This document shows, in pieces, positions 8,818-17,815 of a stretch of DNA of 51,000 nucleotides. Below the pieces are notes generated by a model. The model saw only the letters and a program-made list of their open reading frames with translations. It was not told where the DNA came from and ran no database searches. The number at the start of each line of letters is the position of its first letter. Position 1 is the stretch's first letter. Origin of the DNA: Algoriphagus sp. (GTDB lineage Bacteria > Bacteroidota > Bacteroidia > Cytophagales > Cyclobacteriaceae); assembly GCF_029254265.1 (NCBI RefSeq), contig NZ_JAQWXX010000043.1, forward strand, positions 1-51,000, given 5' to 3'. The position numbers and the translations under genes are program-made.

Positions 8818-9522
8818 ATGCTTTGGACTGCTTTTCTTTTAGGGTTCTTGGGTTCATTCCACTGTGTGGGAATGTGTGGGCCGATTGCTTTGGCAGTAGC
8901 TGGAGGAAAGGGGAAGTCCTATGCATCAAATAAAATTCTTTACAATCTAGGTAGAAGCGTCACCTATGCAACTCTTGGATTAATTGTGGGGAGTTTGGGC
9001 TTCTCGATGTCCCTAGCAGGTATTCAGCAAAGCTTTTCTATTCTGATGGGTTTGATGATTCTGATCCTTGCAATAAGCTATAAAAGCAACTCCACCTATT
9101 CTAATATTCCAGGTTTATCCAAGTTGGTGATTAGTCTAAAAAGTCATCTTGGTAAGTTCCTGAAAGCAGGAGGAAAGGCTGGGTATTTTGCTACTGGCTT
9201 GGCCAACGGGCTTTTGCCATGCGGAATGGTGTACATGGCTTTAGTAGCAGCAATGGCACTTCAGGATCCTTTGTTAGGGGCCACTTACATGTTCTTTTTT
9301 GGAATCGGAACCATCCCGCTTTTGGCAGCATTGATGTGGTCAGGGAATTTGATTCCAGTATCCTATCGCCAAAGCTTCCAGCGAACGATTCCTTATCTAG
9401 GGGTGCTGATTGGAGTTCTATTTATTTTTAGAGGGTTAGGGCTTGGACTTCATGGGTTCAGTCCGGATTTGCAAGTATTCAACTACGGTGCTGAGCAAAT
9501 CGAAATCACCATGTGCCGTTAA
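8818..9522 (+). CDS. TauE/SafE-UreH-like membrane protein, probable copper role
   Basis: A 234-residue protein with about six membrane helices in two similar halves. The N-terminus carries GSFHCVGMCGP, and the second half has LANGLLPCGMVYMAL; such paired helix-embedded Cys/Met/His motifs define the UreH-type branch of the TauE/SafE superfamily (COG2836). That branch frequently accompanies cco genes and is thought to handle copper or other metals for oxidase assembly. This is inference from motif and context; sulfite export is unlikely here. The gene starts one base after ccoH ends, and its end overlaps the convergent hemN by four bases. Confidence 0.8.
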   Translation: MLWTAFLLGFLGSFHCVGMCGPIALAVAGGKGKSYASNKILYNLGRSVTYATLGLIVGSLGFSMSLAGIQQSFSILMGLMILILAISYKSNSTYSNIPGLSKLVISLKSHLGKFLKAGGKAGYFATGLANGLLPCGMVYMALVAAMALQDPLLGATYMFFFGIGTIPLLAALMWSGNLIPVSYRQSFQRTIPYLGVLIGVLFIFRGLGLGLHGFSPDLQVFNYGAEQIEITMCR

Positions 9523-10877
9523 ATTGCTTTACTAAATCGAACTGCATCTTTTTTATTTTCAGCAAGTCGCAAATCGAGTTGCATACAAATATTTCGGACT
9601 AGCGCAATTCCTTTATCAGTTACCTTGATCCTGTTTCCAGACATTTTTAGCAAACCATCACCTTCCATTTCTTTCAAATTCCAAAGATTTTGTTCGGGGA
9701 GTTTTTCCCAAAGGGATGTTGGAAATACGGTTTCATGCCGACAGATTAAGTCAAGAATACATTCCTTTACTGTTTGATCTTCGGTAGTCAAAACATGTCC
9801 CTTGGAAATTGCCCATTGATCGTTCTTCAATGATTCCTGGTAAAGACTGATGTTTTTTTCGTTTTGTGCGTAGCCTATATGAATATCACTGATGCTGCTA
9901 GCCCCTAATCCAATCAACATTTTAGCGGGAAGCGTGGTGTATCCCATGAAATTCCGATGAACCTTTCCTGCTAATTTGGCTTGATTTAGTGGGTCATTTG
10001 GTTTTGCAAAATGATCCATTCCGATATCTACATATCCTAAGTTTTGCAAAACCATTTTTCCAAATTCATACAAAGCCCTTTTCTGATCCTGATTAGGAAG
10101 ATAACTTTCAAAACTTTTCTGTGCGGGAAAAGCTGATGGTAAATGAGCGTAGCTATAAAATGCAATCCGATCGGGTGCCAATTTAGCCACCTCATCAAAA
10201 GTAGCTTTCATAGTATCTAATGTCTGATGTGGCAAGCCATAGATTAGATCGAAGTTAACTGAGCTGTAGCCATGTTTTCGGGCATTTTCGGTAGCCTCTC
10301 GTACCTTTTCCACTGGCTGAATTCGATGGATAGCCTGTTGCACTTGTGGATCAAAATCCTGAATCCCATAGCTTACTCTGTCAAATCCCAAACTGGCCAA
10401 TGCTTCCAAATGAGTTTCAGTGGTATTATTGGGATGACCTTCAAAGCTGAATTCAGCATCTGGAACTACTTCTGAGCTAGAAATAATAGTGCTGAGAAGT
10501 GAATGCAAAGCTTTTGGCGAGAAAAAAGTAGGAGTGCCTCCTCCAAGGTGAATTCCGGTTAGTTTTGGCCTTTTGCCGAAAAGATGCAAGTATTTATTCC
10601 ATTCCAAAAGAATAGCTTCGATATAGCTTTCTTCTACCGAATGATTTTTGGTGATCCGCTTCGTGCAGCCACAGTAGGTGCAGAGACTTTCGCAAAAAGG
10701 TAGATGAATGTATAGCGATATTCCTTCTTCATCCCCAAAATCTTTAAATGCCAGTTTAACCAAATCCTCCCAATTCTTTGTGTTTAGTGAATTTTCCCAA
10801 AGAGGAACAGTGGGATAAGAGGTATATCTTGGGGCTGGAATATTATATTTCTCGATCAGGAGTGGGGAAATCGACAT
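9519..10877 (-). CDS. hemN: Oxygen-independent coproporphyrinogen III dehydrogenase HemN
   Basis: A 452-residue radical SAM enzyme that makes protoporphyrinogen without O2 in haem synthesis. The start shows the HemN signature PAPRYTSYPT (about 14-23). The iron-sulfur cluster motif is C62-x3-C66-x2-C69, followed by C71, then GGGTPT for SAM binding; the C-terminal HemN domain is complete. The ATG at 10877 is chosen over a TTG at 10895 because it gives the conventional start before the PRYTSYPT motif. An Fnr-like palindrome lies upstream at 10945-10958, in keeping with hemN being induced at low oxygen. It faces the cco cluster, which consumes the haem it helps make. Confidence 0.94.
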   Translation of the reverse strand: MSISPLLIEKYNIPAPRYTSYPTVPLWENSLNTKNWEDLVKLAFKDFGDEEGISLYIHLPFCESLCTYCGCTKRITKNHSVEESYIEAILLEWNKYLHLFGKRPKLTGIHLGGGTPTFFSPKALHSLLSTIISSSEVVPDAEFSFEGHPNNTTETHLEALASLGFDRVSYGIQDFDPQVQQAIHRIQPVEKVREATENARKHGYSSVNFDLIYGLPHQTLDTMKATFDEVAKLAPDRIAFYSYAHLPSAFPAQKSFESYLPNQDQKRALYEFGKMVLQNLGYVDIGMDHFAKPNDPLNQAKLAGKVHRNFMGYTTLPAKMLIGLGASSISDIHIGYAQNEKNISLYQESLKNDQWAISKGHVLTTEDQTVKECILDLICRHETVFPTSLWEKLPEQNLWNLKEMEGDGLLKMSGNRIKVTDKGIALVRNICMQLDLRLAENKKDAVRFSKAI

Positions 10878-10944
10878 AGGTTTATCTTTTCCCAAAATTC
10901 TAGATTTCTAAGGGTTCCTATATTGATACAAACCAGTCGAAAAC

Positions 10945-10958
10945 CTGAGTTATATCAG
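10945..10958 (-). promoter_or_regulatory. Crp/Fnr-like operator between hemN and the AlkB-like gene
   Basis: CTGAGTTATATCAG is a TGA-N6-TCA type palindrome. Read on the minus strand it is CTGATATAACTCAG followed by GTTTT, matching the layout of the sites at 280-293 and 1004-1017. It lies 68 bases upstream of hemN and 88 bases upstream of the divergent gene at 11046, so it could act on either or both. Extended flanks (AAAC before, TTTT after) add imperfect symmetry. Confidence 0.5.
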
Positions 10959-11045
10959 TTTTGGTTTCTTGGAAATTTGGAATGTGATTTAGTTTTTAGA
11001 TTTAAAATTCTAACTTAACTTGAGTTGCCCTTAATCAAAATAACC

Positions 11046-12152
11046 ATGTCTGGACTAAAAAAAATTGGATTCTTTAGTGCGCTGATCTTACCAGTTTTGT
11101 TAATCCTTGGCGTTTATTTAGGTGGTGCTAATTTGTTTTTGATCCATTGCTTCGTCTTTATTTTAGTACCAATTATGGATTTTTTGATCAGTACCGATAG
11201 AGAAAATGTACCGAAGGAGGCAGTCAGTAGAGTCACTCAAGAGAAATTCTATAAGTTAGTTACCTTCTTTTGGGTATATGTACAATTTGGAGTATTGATT
11301 TGGGGGTTTTATATCGTCAGCGTTAGTCATTTTTCTTGGTGGGAATTTCTGGCTTTTGCCAGCGGGATGGCGTTGATTACTGGAGGAATTGGAATCACTG
11401 TAGCTCATGAATTGGGACATAAAAGCGATCGACTGGAACAGTTATATTCTAAAATGCTTCTGATGACTGTGTCTTATATGCATTTTTTTATTGAGCATAA
11501 TCGAGGTCATCATGTTCGAGTAGCCACTCCGGATGATCCTGCCACCAGTAGATTTGGAGAGAGTTTTTATTCTTTTTGGTACCGTTCAGTATTCGATGGG
11601 TATCAAAGCGCCTGGGAATTGGAGCGGGAAAGACTTTCTAAAAAAGGAATTCTGTTCTATTCTATTCAAAATCAGATGATCCAATTTGCGATCTTGCCTT
11701 TAGTATTTGTTTCCTTGGCCTTTGGGATTTCCTCTGTGTTGTTGGATCGAATAGTGTGGGAAGTTCCTTTGTTCTTTTTCGTCCAAAGTATTTTAGGGTT
11801 TTCGCTACTAGAGCTGGTAAACTACCTCGAGCATTATGGCATGAAACGAAAAAAAATGGAGTCAGGGGTTTATGAGCGTGTAACTCCAATTCACTCTTGG
11901 AATGCAAGCCATGTAGTGAGTAATTTTTTATTATTCCAACTTCAGCGGCACTCGGATCACCACGCTAATGCGCACAAACGATATCAGGTTTTGAACCACT
12001 ATGACGAAAGTCCGCAGCTTCCCGCGGGATATTCTGCTATGATAATTGTTGCACTTTTTCCCCCTCTTTGGTTTGCTATTATGGATCCAAGATTAAATGA
12101 ATGGAAGGAAAAAACCTTTGAGAAATCTTCTAGTCCAGCAGGAAGTTATTAA
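11046..12152 (+). CDS. AlkB-family membrane di-iron alkane monooxygenase
   Basis: A 368-residue integral membrane hydroxylase. The full set of histidine motifs of the AlkB family is visible: HELGHK from H121, EHNRGHH (H151, H155, H156), LEHYG, and QRHSDHH near residue 300. These eight or more histidines bind the di-iron centre. The section RVATPDDPATSR between motifs is also characteristic. Six or so hydrophobic helices are present. The ATG at 11046 is preferred to a TTG at 11025. In other bacteria such enzymes hydroxylate the end of alkanes with O2 and rubredoxin; no rubredoxin or reductase gene is nearby, so the substrate here is unknown and could be an endogenous lipid. It diverges from hemN across a 168-base gap. 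Its last 23 bases overlap the convergent VWA gene. Confidence 0.85.
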   Translation: MSGLKKIGFFSALILPVLLILGVYLGGANLFLIHCFVFILVPIMDFLISTDRENVPKEAVSRVTQEKFYKLVTFFWVYVQFGVLIWGFYIVSVSHFSWWEFLAFASGMALITGGIGITVAHELGHKSDRLEQLYSKMLLMTVSYMHFFIEHNRGHHVRVATPDDPATSRFGESFYSFWYRSVFDGYQSAWELERERLSKKGILFYSIQNQMIQFAILPLVFVSLAFGISSVLLDRIVWEVPLFFFVQSILGFSLLELVNYLEHYGMKRKKMESGVYERVTPIHSWNASHVVSNFLLFQLQRHSDHHANAHKRYQVLNHYDESPQLPAGYSAMIIVALFPPLWFAIMDPRLNEWKEKTFEKSSSPAGSY

Positions 12153-13173
12153 GGAAGCTACTTTTCAGGAGAAGCCATACAAAGAATAGAAGCATCCCCC
12201 AAAACATGTAAACTCGGTAATAGTCGGAAGTCTCTTTGTATCGATTTTCCTGGATTTCCGTTTTTTCCAAACTATCGATCCGTTCAAAAATACTAGCCAA
12301 TGTTCCACCATCCCCTGCCCGGAAAAATTCTCCATTTCCGATTTTGGCAATTTCCCGAAGGGTAGTTTCATCGAGATAACTTTCTACCATCTGTGGTCTG
12401 CCGAAAAAGTCAGTACCATAAGGAACCATACCGTCTTTTCCTACCGCAATCGTGTAAATTTTGATATCTAAAGCGGAAGCTAGTTGTGCAGCAAAAAGTG
12501 GATCCACATTTCCGGCATTGCTTTCGCCATCACTGAGTAGGATCATTACTTTAGAAGCTGATTCTGAGTCCTTCATCCGATTTGTTCCTGCCGCCAAGGC
12601 TGAGCCTATAGCTGTGCCTTTGGCTTCCATCATACTGAAATTGATTTCGGAAATTAGATCTGTTAGGAGCTTATAATCGTTGGTAAGTGGTGCCAGAGAA
12701 TAAGCTTCGCCGGCAAAAACAACCATTCCGATACGATCTCCAAACCTCCCATTAATAAAATCAACAGCAGTAGCCTTGGAAGCTTCCAGTCTATTAGGTG
12801 TGAAATCCTGCAAATCCATCGATTCTGATATATCCATCACCAGCATGATATCGATTCCTTCTGTAAACTGTTCTACCCGCTCATTACTTCGCTGGGGTCT
12901 TGCCAATGCAATAACCATCATGACCAGAAAGAAGAAAAAGAACAAAGTGGGAATTAATCTCAGGTAAGTCCAAGGGTTGTTTTTGGCAGCATTCTTAGGA
13001 AGTGAAAGTTCAAGAACAGGGTTCTTAAGAAACTTTACAAACTTCCTAATCAGCATAAATGCAGGAATAATCCATATGAGATTCAAGAAAAGCGGATTTT
13101 CCCATTCGTAAGATTGGAGGGTCTCAGGCAAAAACCAAGACCAGCTAAAGAACTCAGACAGTTGCTCTCTCAT
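12130..13173 (-). CDS. batA: VWA-domain membrane protein, BatA-like
   Basis: A 347-residue protein with two N-terminal hydrophobic segments, a von Willebrand factor A domain, and a C-terminal membrane helix, the BatA/BatB architecture. The metal-ion site appears as DISESMD near the domain start and the loop SDGESN further on. Such proteins are thought to present the VWA domain for assembly or sensing functions in the cell envelope. The ATG at 13173 is chosen over a TTG at 13200; it overlaps the upstream gene by 20 bases. It is the last gene of a three-gene minus-strand operon with DUF58 and a BatD-like protein. Separation of BatA from BatB by sequence alone is not secure. Confidence 0.85.
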   Translation of the reverse strand: MREQLSEFFSWSWFLPETLQSYEWENPLFLNLIWIIPAFMLIRKFVKFLKNPVLELSLPKNAAKNNPWTYLRLIPTLFFFFFLVMMVIALARPQRSNERVEQFTEGIDIMLVMDISESMDLQDFTPNRLEASKATAVDFINGRFGDRIGMVVFAGEAYSLAPLTNDYKLLTDLISEINFSMMEAKGTAIGSALAAGTNRMKDSESASKVMILLSDGESNAGNVDPLFAAQLASALDIKIYTIAVGKDGMVPYGTDFFGRPQMVESYLDETTLREIAKIGNGEFFRAGDGGTLASIFERIDSLEKTEIQENRYKETSDYYRVYMFWGMLLFFVWLLLKSSFLNNFLLD

Positions 13174-14050
13174 GCTTGTTTTTGCTAATTTTTCTCTCAA
13201 ATTTTTCTTTAGCTACCTGAAGCAAGTAGTTTGTGGCTTCTTCACTTTGAGCTGAGACCCCAGCGTATATGATCATATCGATCGCTCGAAGAGACTTGAA
13301 GATTTCGGGATCTTCTAATTGCAAACCTATTTCGCTAGAGGTCCATTCTTTCACCGGTAAATTGGTAATACTTTCTATATAACCTTTCCACAATCCAATC
13401 ACCTCATCGGCTAATTCTATCGTAGGATTTTGATTCAGCTCAGAAGTTTGAATTTTCCATTTCTTTTCAAATTTTTTCCAGCGCCTTTTTTCCGATAGAT
13501 CTCCAAAATATGCTTTCAATCGCTTGTTGAAAAGGAAATAGAATACTACCAAAAGCAATAGTATGCCTCCGATCAAAATTCCGGTAATGATCCAGTTGAG
13601 TTCTTTTTCTAATGGTTGATAAACGTTGTTTTCTTGAAAAACCAACTTTTCCGGAATGCTGTCTAGAGTAAGTTTTAGCTTTAGTTCTGCCTCAAGAGGA
13701 TAATGCGTAATACTGTCATATCTAGAAAACTCATATACGGGAAGCGTCACAAAAACACTTGGGTCCAATGAGAAATTGGAAAGATAATAAATTGCACTAT
13801 CCTGAGTGACGCCTTCTTTAGTATGGGAAAGAAATGTCTGCTTTTCCAACAGGACAAGAGGTGAAAAATCAAAGCTGGAATCCGGGAAAATGAGCTGGGA
13901 TGATTCTGGATAGGTTGCTTTCAATACATACCCCACACGCTCACCTAGCTTTGCAGAGTCTTGCATGAAATATCCGTCCACCGTTACCTGCTGAGCTGGC
14001 GCAATAAATGGAAATATAGAAAATAGAAGGAATAAGAGCCTCTTAGCCAC
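13154..14050 (-). CDS. BatD-like exported membrane protein
   Basis: A 298-residue protein. A signal peptide (residues 1-18, ending PAQQ) is followed by a periplasmic beta-rich region of about 130 residues, a membrane helix at about 152-172, and a basic cytoplasmic tail with helices. This topology and the position between DUF58 and BatA match the small BatD-like or DUF4381-like partner found in Bacteroidota Bat operons. The start is a GTG at 14050; no in-frame ATG is near and the signal peptide needs this start. The gene overlaps its upstream neighbour by eight bases and its downstream one by 20, so all three are probably coupled. A precise function is not known to me. Confidence 0.7.
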   Translation of the reverse strand: MAKRLLFLLFSIFPFIAPAQQVTVDGYFMQDSAKLGERVGYVLKATYPESSQLIFPDSSFDFSPLVLLEKQTFLSHTKEGVTQDSAIYYLSNFSLDPSVFVTLPVYEFSRYDSITHYPLEAELKLKLTLDSIPEKLVFQENNVYQPLEKELNWIITGILIGGILLLLVVFYFLFNKRLKAYFGDLSEKRRWKKFEKKWKIQTSELNQNPTIELADEVIGLWKGYIESITNLPVKEWTSSEIGLQLEDPEIFKSLRAIDMIIYAGVSAQSEEATNYLLQVAKEKFERKISKNKHERATV

Positions 14051-14921
14051 GTTTCATACTTTTATTTCTATACTTAAATAACTCAATAAGGGGAGCCACG
14101 ATATCTTGAGTGGTGTCGATGGTAAGGTAATTGATTTGATTCTTTTTGCAAATATCTTTAAGATTTGCTCTTTCAGTAGTAAATGTATCAGCTATTTTCT
14201 TCGAAAAGCTTCCAAATGCAGTATTCACCCATGTTGTTTTACCTCGTTCTTTATCATAAACTGGAATAATCCCCAAAGAAGGTAATACAGATTCTCTGGG
14301 GTCAGTAAGTTGGATTGCTACTAAATCGTGTCTTTCAGCAAGTGCTCTGAAAGGACGCTCATATCCTGAATCAATAAAATCAGAAATCACGACTACAACT
14401 GCACGTTTTTTAATCAAATTAAGTGCAAAAGTAAAAAGCCCATTCAGATCGGTCTTTAAAGATCTATTTTCATGCTCAAAGATACCTTTGATCATCTTTA
14501 CTCCCTGTTTTCCGCCTTTTGCTGGCAGAATCAATTTTTCTTTTTCGTCGGAATAGCTGATTAATCCTACTTGGCTTCCCTCAAAAACTGCCGCTAGCGT
14601 CAAGACCCCAGCGATTATTTTTCCTTGATCGATTTTCCGGTTTCCTTCTTGACCGATATCCTGGCTAGCACTGATATCCAATAAAAAGAAGACGGATTGC
14701 TCTTTATCTTCTCGAAATGTTTTCACAAATGTACCATGACCCTTTGCAGAAACTTTCCATTCGATAGTTCGTACATCATCTCCGTACTGATAGGGGCGCA
14801 AGTCGTCAAACTCCAAACCAGAACCTTTGAAAAGAGACTGATATTCTCCCTGAAGGTGGTTATTGGCCACTTTCCGGATCATAATTTCGTATTTTCTAAG
14901 CTTACTGAATAGATTGGTCAT
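14043..14921 (-). CDS. DUF58 domain protein (VWA-like)
   Basis: A 292-residue soluble protein. DUF58 hallmarks are clear: GEYQSLFKGSGLEFDDLRPYQYGDDVR, then IEWKVSAK, and a degenerate VWA-type fold beginning LLDISAS. These proteins usually pair with a MoxR AAA ATPase, thought to act as a chaperone for the neighbouring VWA proteins. No moxR gene is adjacent; the upstream side is a divergent DUF4296-mutS2 pair. This gene starts the operon with the BatD-like and BatA-like genes. The motif match is strong, and the cellular role remains poorly defined for the family. The ATG at 14921 fits. Confidence 0.88.
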   Translation of the reverse strand: MTNLFSKLRKYEIMIRKVANNHLQGEYQSLFKGSGLEFDDLRPYQYGDDVRTIEWKVSAKGHGTFVKTFREDKEQSVFFLLDISASQDIGQEGNRKIDQGKIIAGVLTLAAVFEGSQVGLISYSDEKEKLILPAKGGKQGVKMIKGIFEHENRSLKTDLNGLFTFALNLIKKRAVVVVISDFIDSGYERPFRALAERHDLVAIQLTDPRESVLPSLGIIPVYDKERGKTTWVNTAFGSFSKKIADTFTTERANLKDICKKNQINYLTIDTTQDIVAPLIELFKYRNKSMKRG

Positions 14922-15027
14922 TCCAAGAATTTTGAATGGACTAAGTTATGGTACTAAGCTGAATTATAAAATCCGAGTTACACAAAGGGCGAGGAGAATT
15001 TCCGTTAAAAAAACCTAATTTTGAGTT

Positions 15028-15384
15028 GTGAATAGATTCTTGTTATTAAGTTTTTTCTTCCTCTGTCTTCTGGGTTGTGATCCAGAAAAGCTTCCAGAGG
15101 GTATTTTGCCAGAGGAAAAAATGGTAGAGGTCCTTATCGACATCCAATTGACTGAAGGTATCGCAGGCGCTATGCCCATTTCCTATGATTCCTCCCAAGT
15201 GCTATATCGTTTACTTGAAAGAGAAGTTTTTTTGAAACATGAAGTCCAAGATTCTGTTTTCACACAAAGTATGGTTTACTACCTTCAATATCCTTACAAA
15301 ATGGATGCAATCTATGCTAGGGTAGTAGATTCATTAAGTTTGAAGCAAGCCTCTGAAAATGTGGTTGATGAACCCGGAAACTAA
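15028..15384 (+). CDS. DUF4296 lipoprotein
   Basis: A 118-residue lipoprotein: a hydrophobic signal peptide ends in LLGC with C17 as the lipidation site. The mature part shows the DUF4296 pattern: LPEEKMVEVLIDIQLTE, a helical pair, and a YYLQYPYKMDAIYARVVDSL segment. The family is common in Bacteroidota and has no known function. The start is a GTG. A TAATTTTG at 15016-15023 fits the -7 promoter consensus but lies only five bases before the start, so a very short leader would result. The stop overlaps the mutS2 start by one base (TAATG), which suggests coupling. Confidence 0.82.
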   Translation: MNRFLLLSFFFLCLLGCDPEKLPEGILPEEKMVEVLIDIQLTEGIAGAMPISYDSSQVLYRLLEREVFLKHEVQDSVFTQSMVYYLQYPYKMDAIYARVVDSLSLKQASENVVDEPGN

Positions 15385-17771
15385 TGTTATATCCTTCGAA
15401 TCTCGAGCAAAAAATAAATTTTTTTAAAATTAAAGAAATCCTGAAATCCGAATGCACTTCGCCATTGGGAATGGATTATGTTGATAAAGTTTCCTTCTCT
15501 TCTGATTACAATTTGGTCACCAGATTATTAGATCAAACAGAGGAATTTCGTCAGATTTTGGTCTCTGGAGAGGCTTTTCCTTCTTCTAATTTCGCGAATC
15601 TGTATCCTTATCTGGAAAAAGCAAAACTCGAAAATTCCTTTTTAGATGCAGCAGATTTTCATGAAATGAAGCTTTCGTTGCAGACTTTGAGGTCCTGTAT
15701 TTCTTTTTTTCAAAAAAATGAAGCCTTATATCCTGTTTTAGCTCAGCTTCTCGGGCTTTTGATAGAATTGGACTTGGGATTATTAAAAGCAATTGATGCT
15801 ATCATAGATGAGAAAGGCCATGTAAAAAGTAATGCGAGTCGCGAACTACAATTGATTCGTGGACAGATTCTTTATGAGGAAGGTCGTTTGCGTAAAGTAA
15901 TGGACCGGATTTTTAAGGAAGCGCGTGCGAAAGGTCTGACTGCTGAAGATGCCCAAATAACAGTGAGATCAGGAAGATTGGTGATCCCTGTGGCGGCTGA
16001 AAACAAGCGAAAATTGCGAGGATTTATTCATGATGAATCAGCAACAGGGCAGACAGTATTTATGGAGCCAGAGGAAGCGTTGGATATTAACAATGAAATT
16101 CGGGATTTGGAATACATGGAGCGAAGAGAAATTGTTAAAATTCTCACGCAACTCACCGATCGAGTACGACCTGCAATTCCTGCCTTAAGAAAAGCTACCA
16201 ATTTTTTAGGATTGATGGATTTTATTCGAGCAAAAGCAAAATTTGCTCAAAAAACCGATAGCTGTAAACCTGAAATAGTAAAAGAACGCCAACTAATTTG
16301 GAAGCAGGCCAGACATCCACTTTTAGAAATGGCTTTGAAATCACAGGGAAAGAAAATCGTCCCTTTGAATGTAAATCTGAGCGGCCATGAGCGACTTTTG
16401 GTTATTTCCGGACCTAATGCAGGAGGTAAGTCGGTTACCTTGAAAACAGTAGCTCTACTTCAGTACATGCTCCAATGTGGATTATTGATTCCGGTCGAAC
16501 CAAATTCTAAAAGTTCTCTTTTTGATAATTTTTTCATTGACATTGGCGATGAACAAAATCTTGAAAATGATCTAAGTACATATAGCTCTCATTTGATGAG
16601 CATGAAACACTTTTCGCAGTTTGCGAATCGAAAAACAATCTTGTTTATAGATGAATTTGGAACAGGAACCGAACCACAATTCGGTGGTGCAATAGCTGAA
16701 TCAATTCTCTTAGCGCTCAATAAATTAGGCGCTTATGGAGTGCTTACCACCCACTATGGAAATCTAAAGCAAGTTGCTAGCAAAAATCAGGGTCTTGTAA
16801 ATGGAGCCATGCGATATGATGTCGATAAATTGGAACCGCTTTATCAACTGGAAATTGGAAAACCTGGATCTTCCTTTGCTTTGGAGATAGCTTCCAAAAT
16901 CGGAATTTCGAAAGAGATACTGAATTATGCCAAGAGTCAAATAGGTGAAGAAAGGGTTAGGTATGATCGATTATTGACGCAGTTGGAAAACGAGAAAAAT
17001 CAATATTCAGGTTTGCTTTCTGAAGTTAAAGCAAAAGATAAATTGCTTAAAACGAGACTTCAAGAGTATAATGAGCTCAAAGAGACCCTCGAACTAACTA
17101 AGAAAAAATACCTGCAGGAGGCCAAGGAAGAAGCTAAAACTTTACTTGACCAAACTAATAAAAAAATCGAAGCAACAATTCGTCAGATAAAAGAGGGGAA
17201 AGCAGAGAAAGAATCAACCAAGCAAATTCGCCAGGAGTTGGAAGAATTTAAGGAAAAGGTAAAACCGGAAAAAATTAAGATTAAAACTCCTGCGGTGGTT
17301 GTTTTGGAAGGGGAAATTAAGGTTGGCGATTGGGTTCGATTAAAGGATAATGGTGCTATTGCAGAGGTACTTCAATTGAAAGCCAAAGAGGCTGAAATCT
17401 CGATTGGAGAGCTTAAATCCAATGTAAAACTTTCTAGATTGGAGCGGATTTCCCAAGGCGAAGTCAAAAAAGAAAAGAAATCAATTGCTAATCGGGGTAA
17501 TTTCAATACCAATGAAAAGATGATGGACTTCTCTATGAATTTAGACCTTCGAGGCAAAAGGGGAGAGGAGATATTAGCCTTGATTCAGACTTTTATAGAT
17601 GAAGGTTATATGCTTGGTATCAAAGATCTTCGAATCGTCCATGGCAAAGGAAACGGAATTCTTCGTGATCTTACCCGAAATTTTCTGAAGGATATGAGCC
17701 AAGTCAGACATATGGAAGATGAGCATGCTGATCGGGGTGGAGCAGGAGTAACGCTGGTGACGTTGAAATAA
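15384..17771 (+). CDS. mutS2: MutS2-family DNA-binding ATPase with Smr domain
   Basis: A 795-residue MutS2. After the helical core (MutS domains III) comes the ABC-type ATPase with Walker A GPNAGGKS near 343-350 and Walker B LFIDEFGTGTEP. A long coiled-coil region (about 510-640) leads to the C-terminal Smr nuclease-like domain (about 715-795) with DLRGKRG and HGKGNG. MutS2 lacks mismatch-binding domain I. In other bacteria it suppresses recombination or rescues collided ribosomes by splitting them; which role applies here cannot be told from sequence. The length fits the family. A hairpin with a U-tract follows the stop directly. Confidence 0.95.
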   Translation: MLYPSNLEQKINFFKIKEILKSECTSPLGMDYVDKVSFSSDYNLVTRLLDQTEEFRQILVSGEAFPSSNFANLYPYLEKAKLENSFLDAADFHEMKLSLQTLRSCISFFQKNEALYPVLAQLLGLLIELDLGLLKAIDAIIDEKGHVKSNASRELQLIRGQILYEEGRLRKVMDRIFKEARAKGLTAEDAQITVRSGRLVIPVAAENKRKLRGFIHDESATGQTVFMEPEEALDINNEIRDLEYMERREIVKILTQLTDRVRPAIPALRKATNFLGLMDFIRAKAKFAQKTDSCKPEIVKERQLIWKQARHPLLEMALKSQGKKIVPLNVNLSGHERLLVISGPNAGGKSVTLKTVALLQYMLQCGLLIPVEPNSKSSLFDNFFIDIGDEQNLENDLSTYSSHLMSMKHFSQFANRKTILFIDEFGTGTEPQFGGAIAESILLALNKLGAYGVLTTHYGNLKQVASKNQGLVNGAMRYDVDKLEPLYQLEIGKPGSSFALEIASKIGISKEILNYAKSQIGEERVRYDRLLTQLENEKNQYSGLLSEVKAKDKLLKTRLQEYNELKETLELTKKKYLQEAKEEAKTLLDQTNKKIEATIRQIKEGKAEKESTKQIRQELEEFKEKVKPEKIKIKTPAVVVLEGEIKVGDWVRLKDNGAIAEVLQLKAKEAEISIGELKSNVKLSRLERISQGEVKKEKKSIANRGNFNTNEKMMDFSMNLDLRGKRGEEILALIQTFIDEGYMLGIKDLRIVHGKGNGILRDLTRNFLKDMSQVRHMEDEHADRGGAGVTLVTLK

Positions 17772-17775
17772 AAAA

Positions 17776-17798
17776 GGGAGCTTAAAGCTCCCTTTTTT
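17776..17798. terminator. Intrinsic terminator after mutS2, bidirectional
   Basis: GGGAGCT (17776-17782), loop TAA, AGCTCCC (17786-17792), then six T. A run of A precedes the left arm, so it can also stop transcripts of the convergent lipoprotein gene. Confidence 0.9.
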
Positions 17799-17815
17799 AT
17801 TCTTTATAACCAGAA

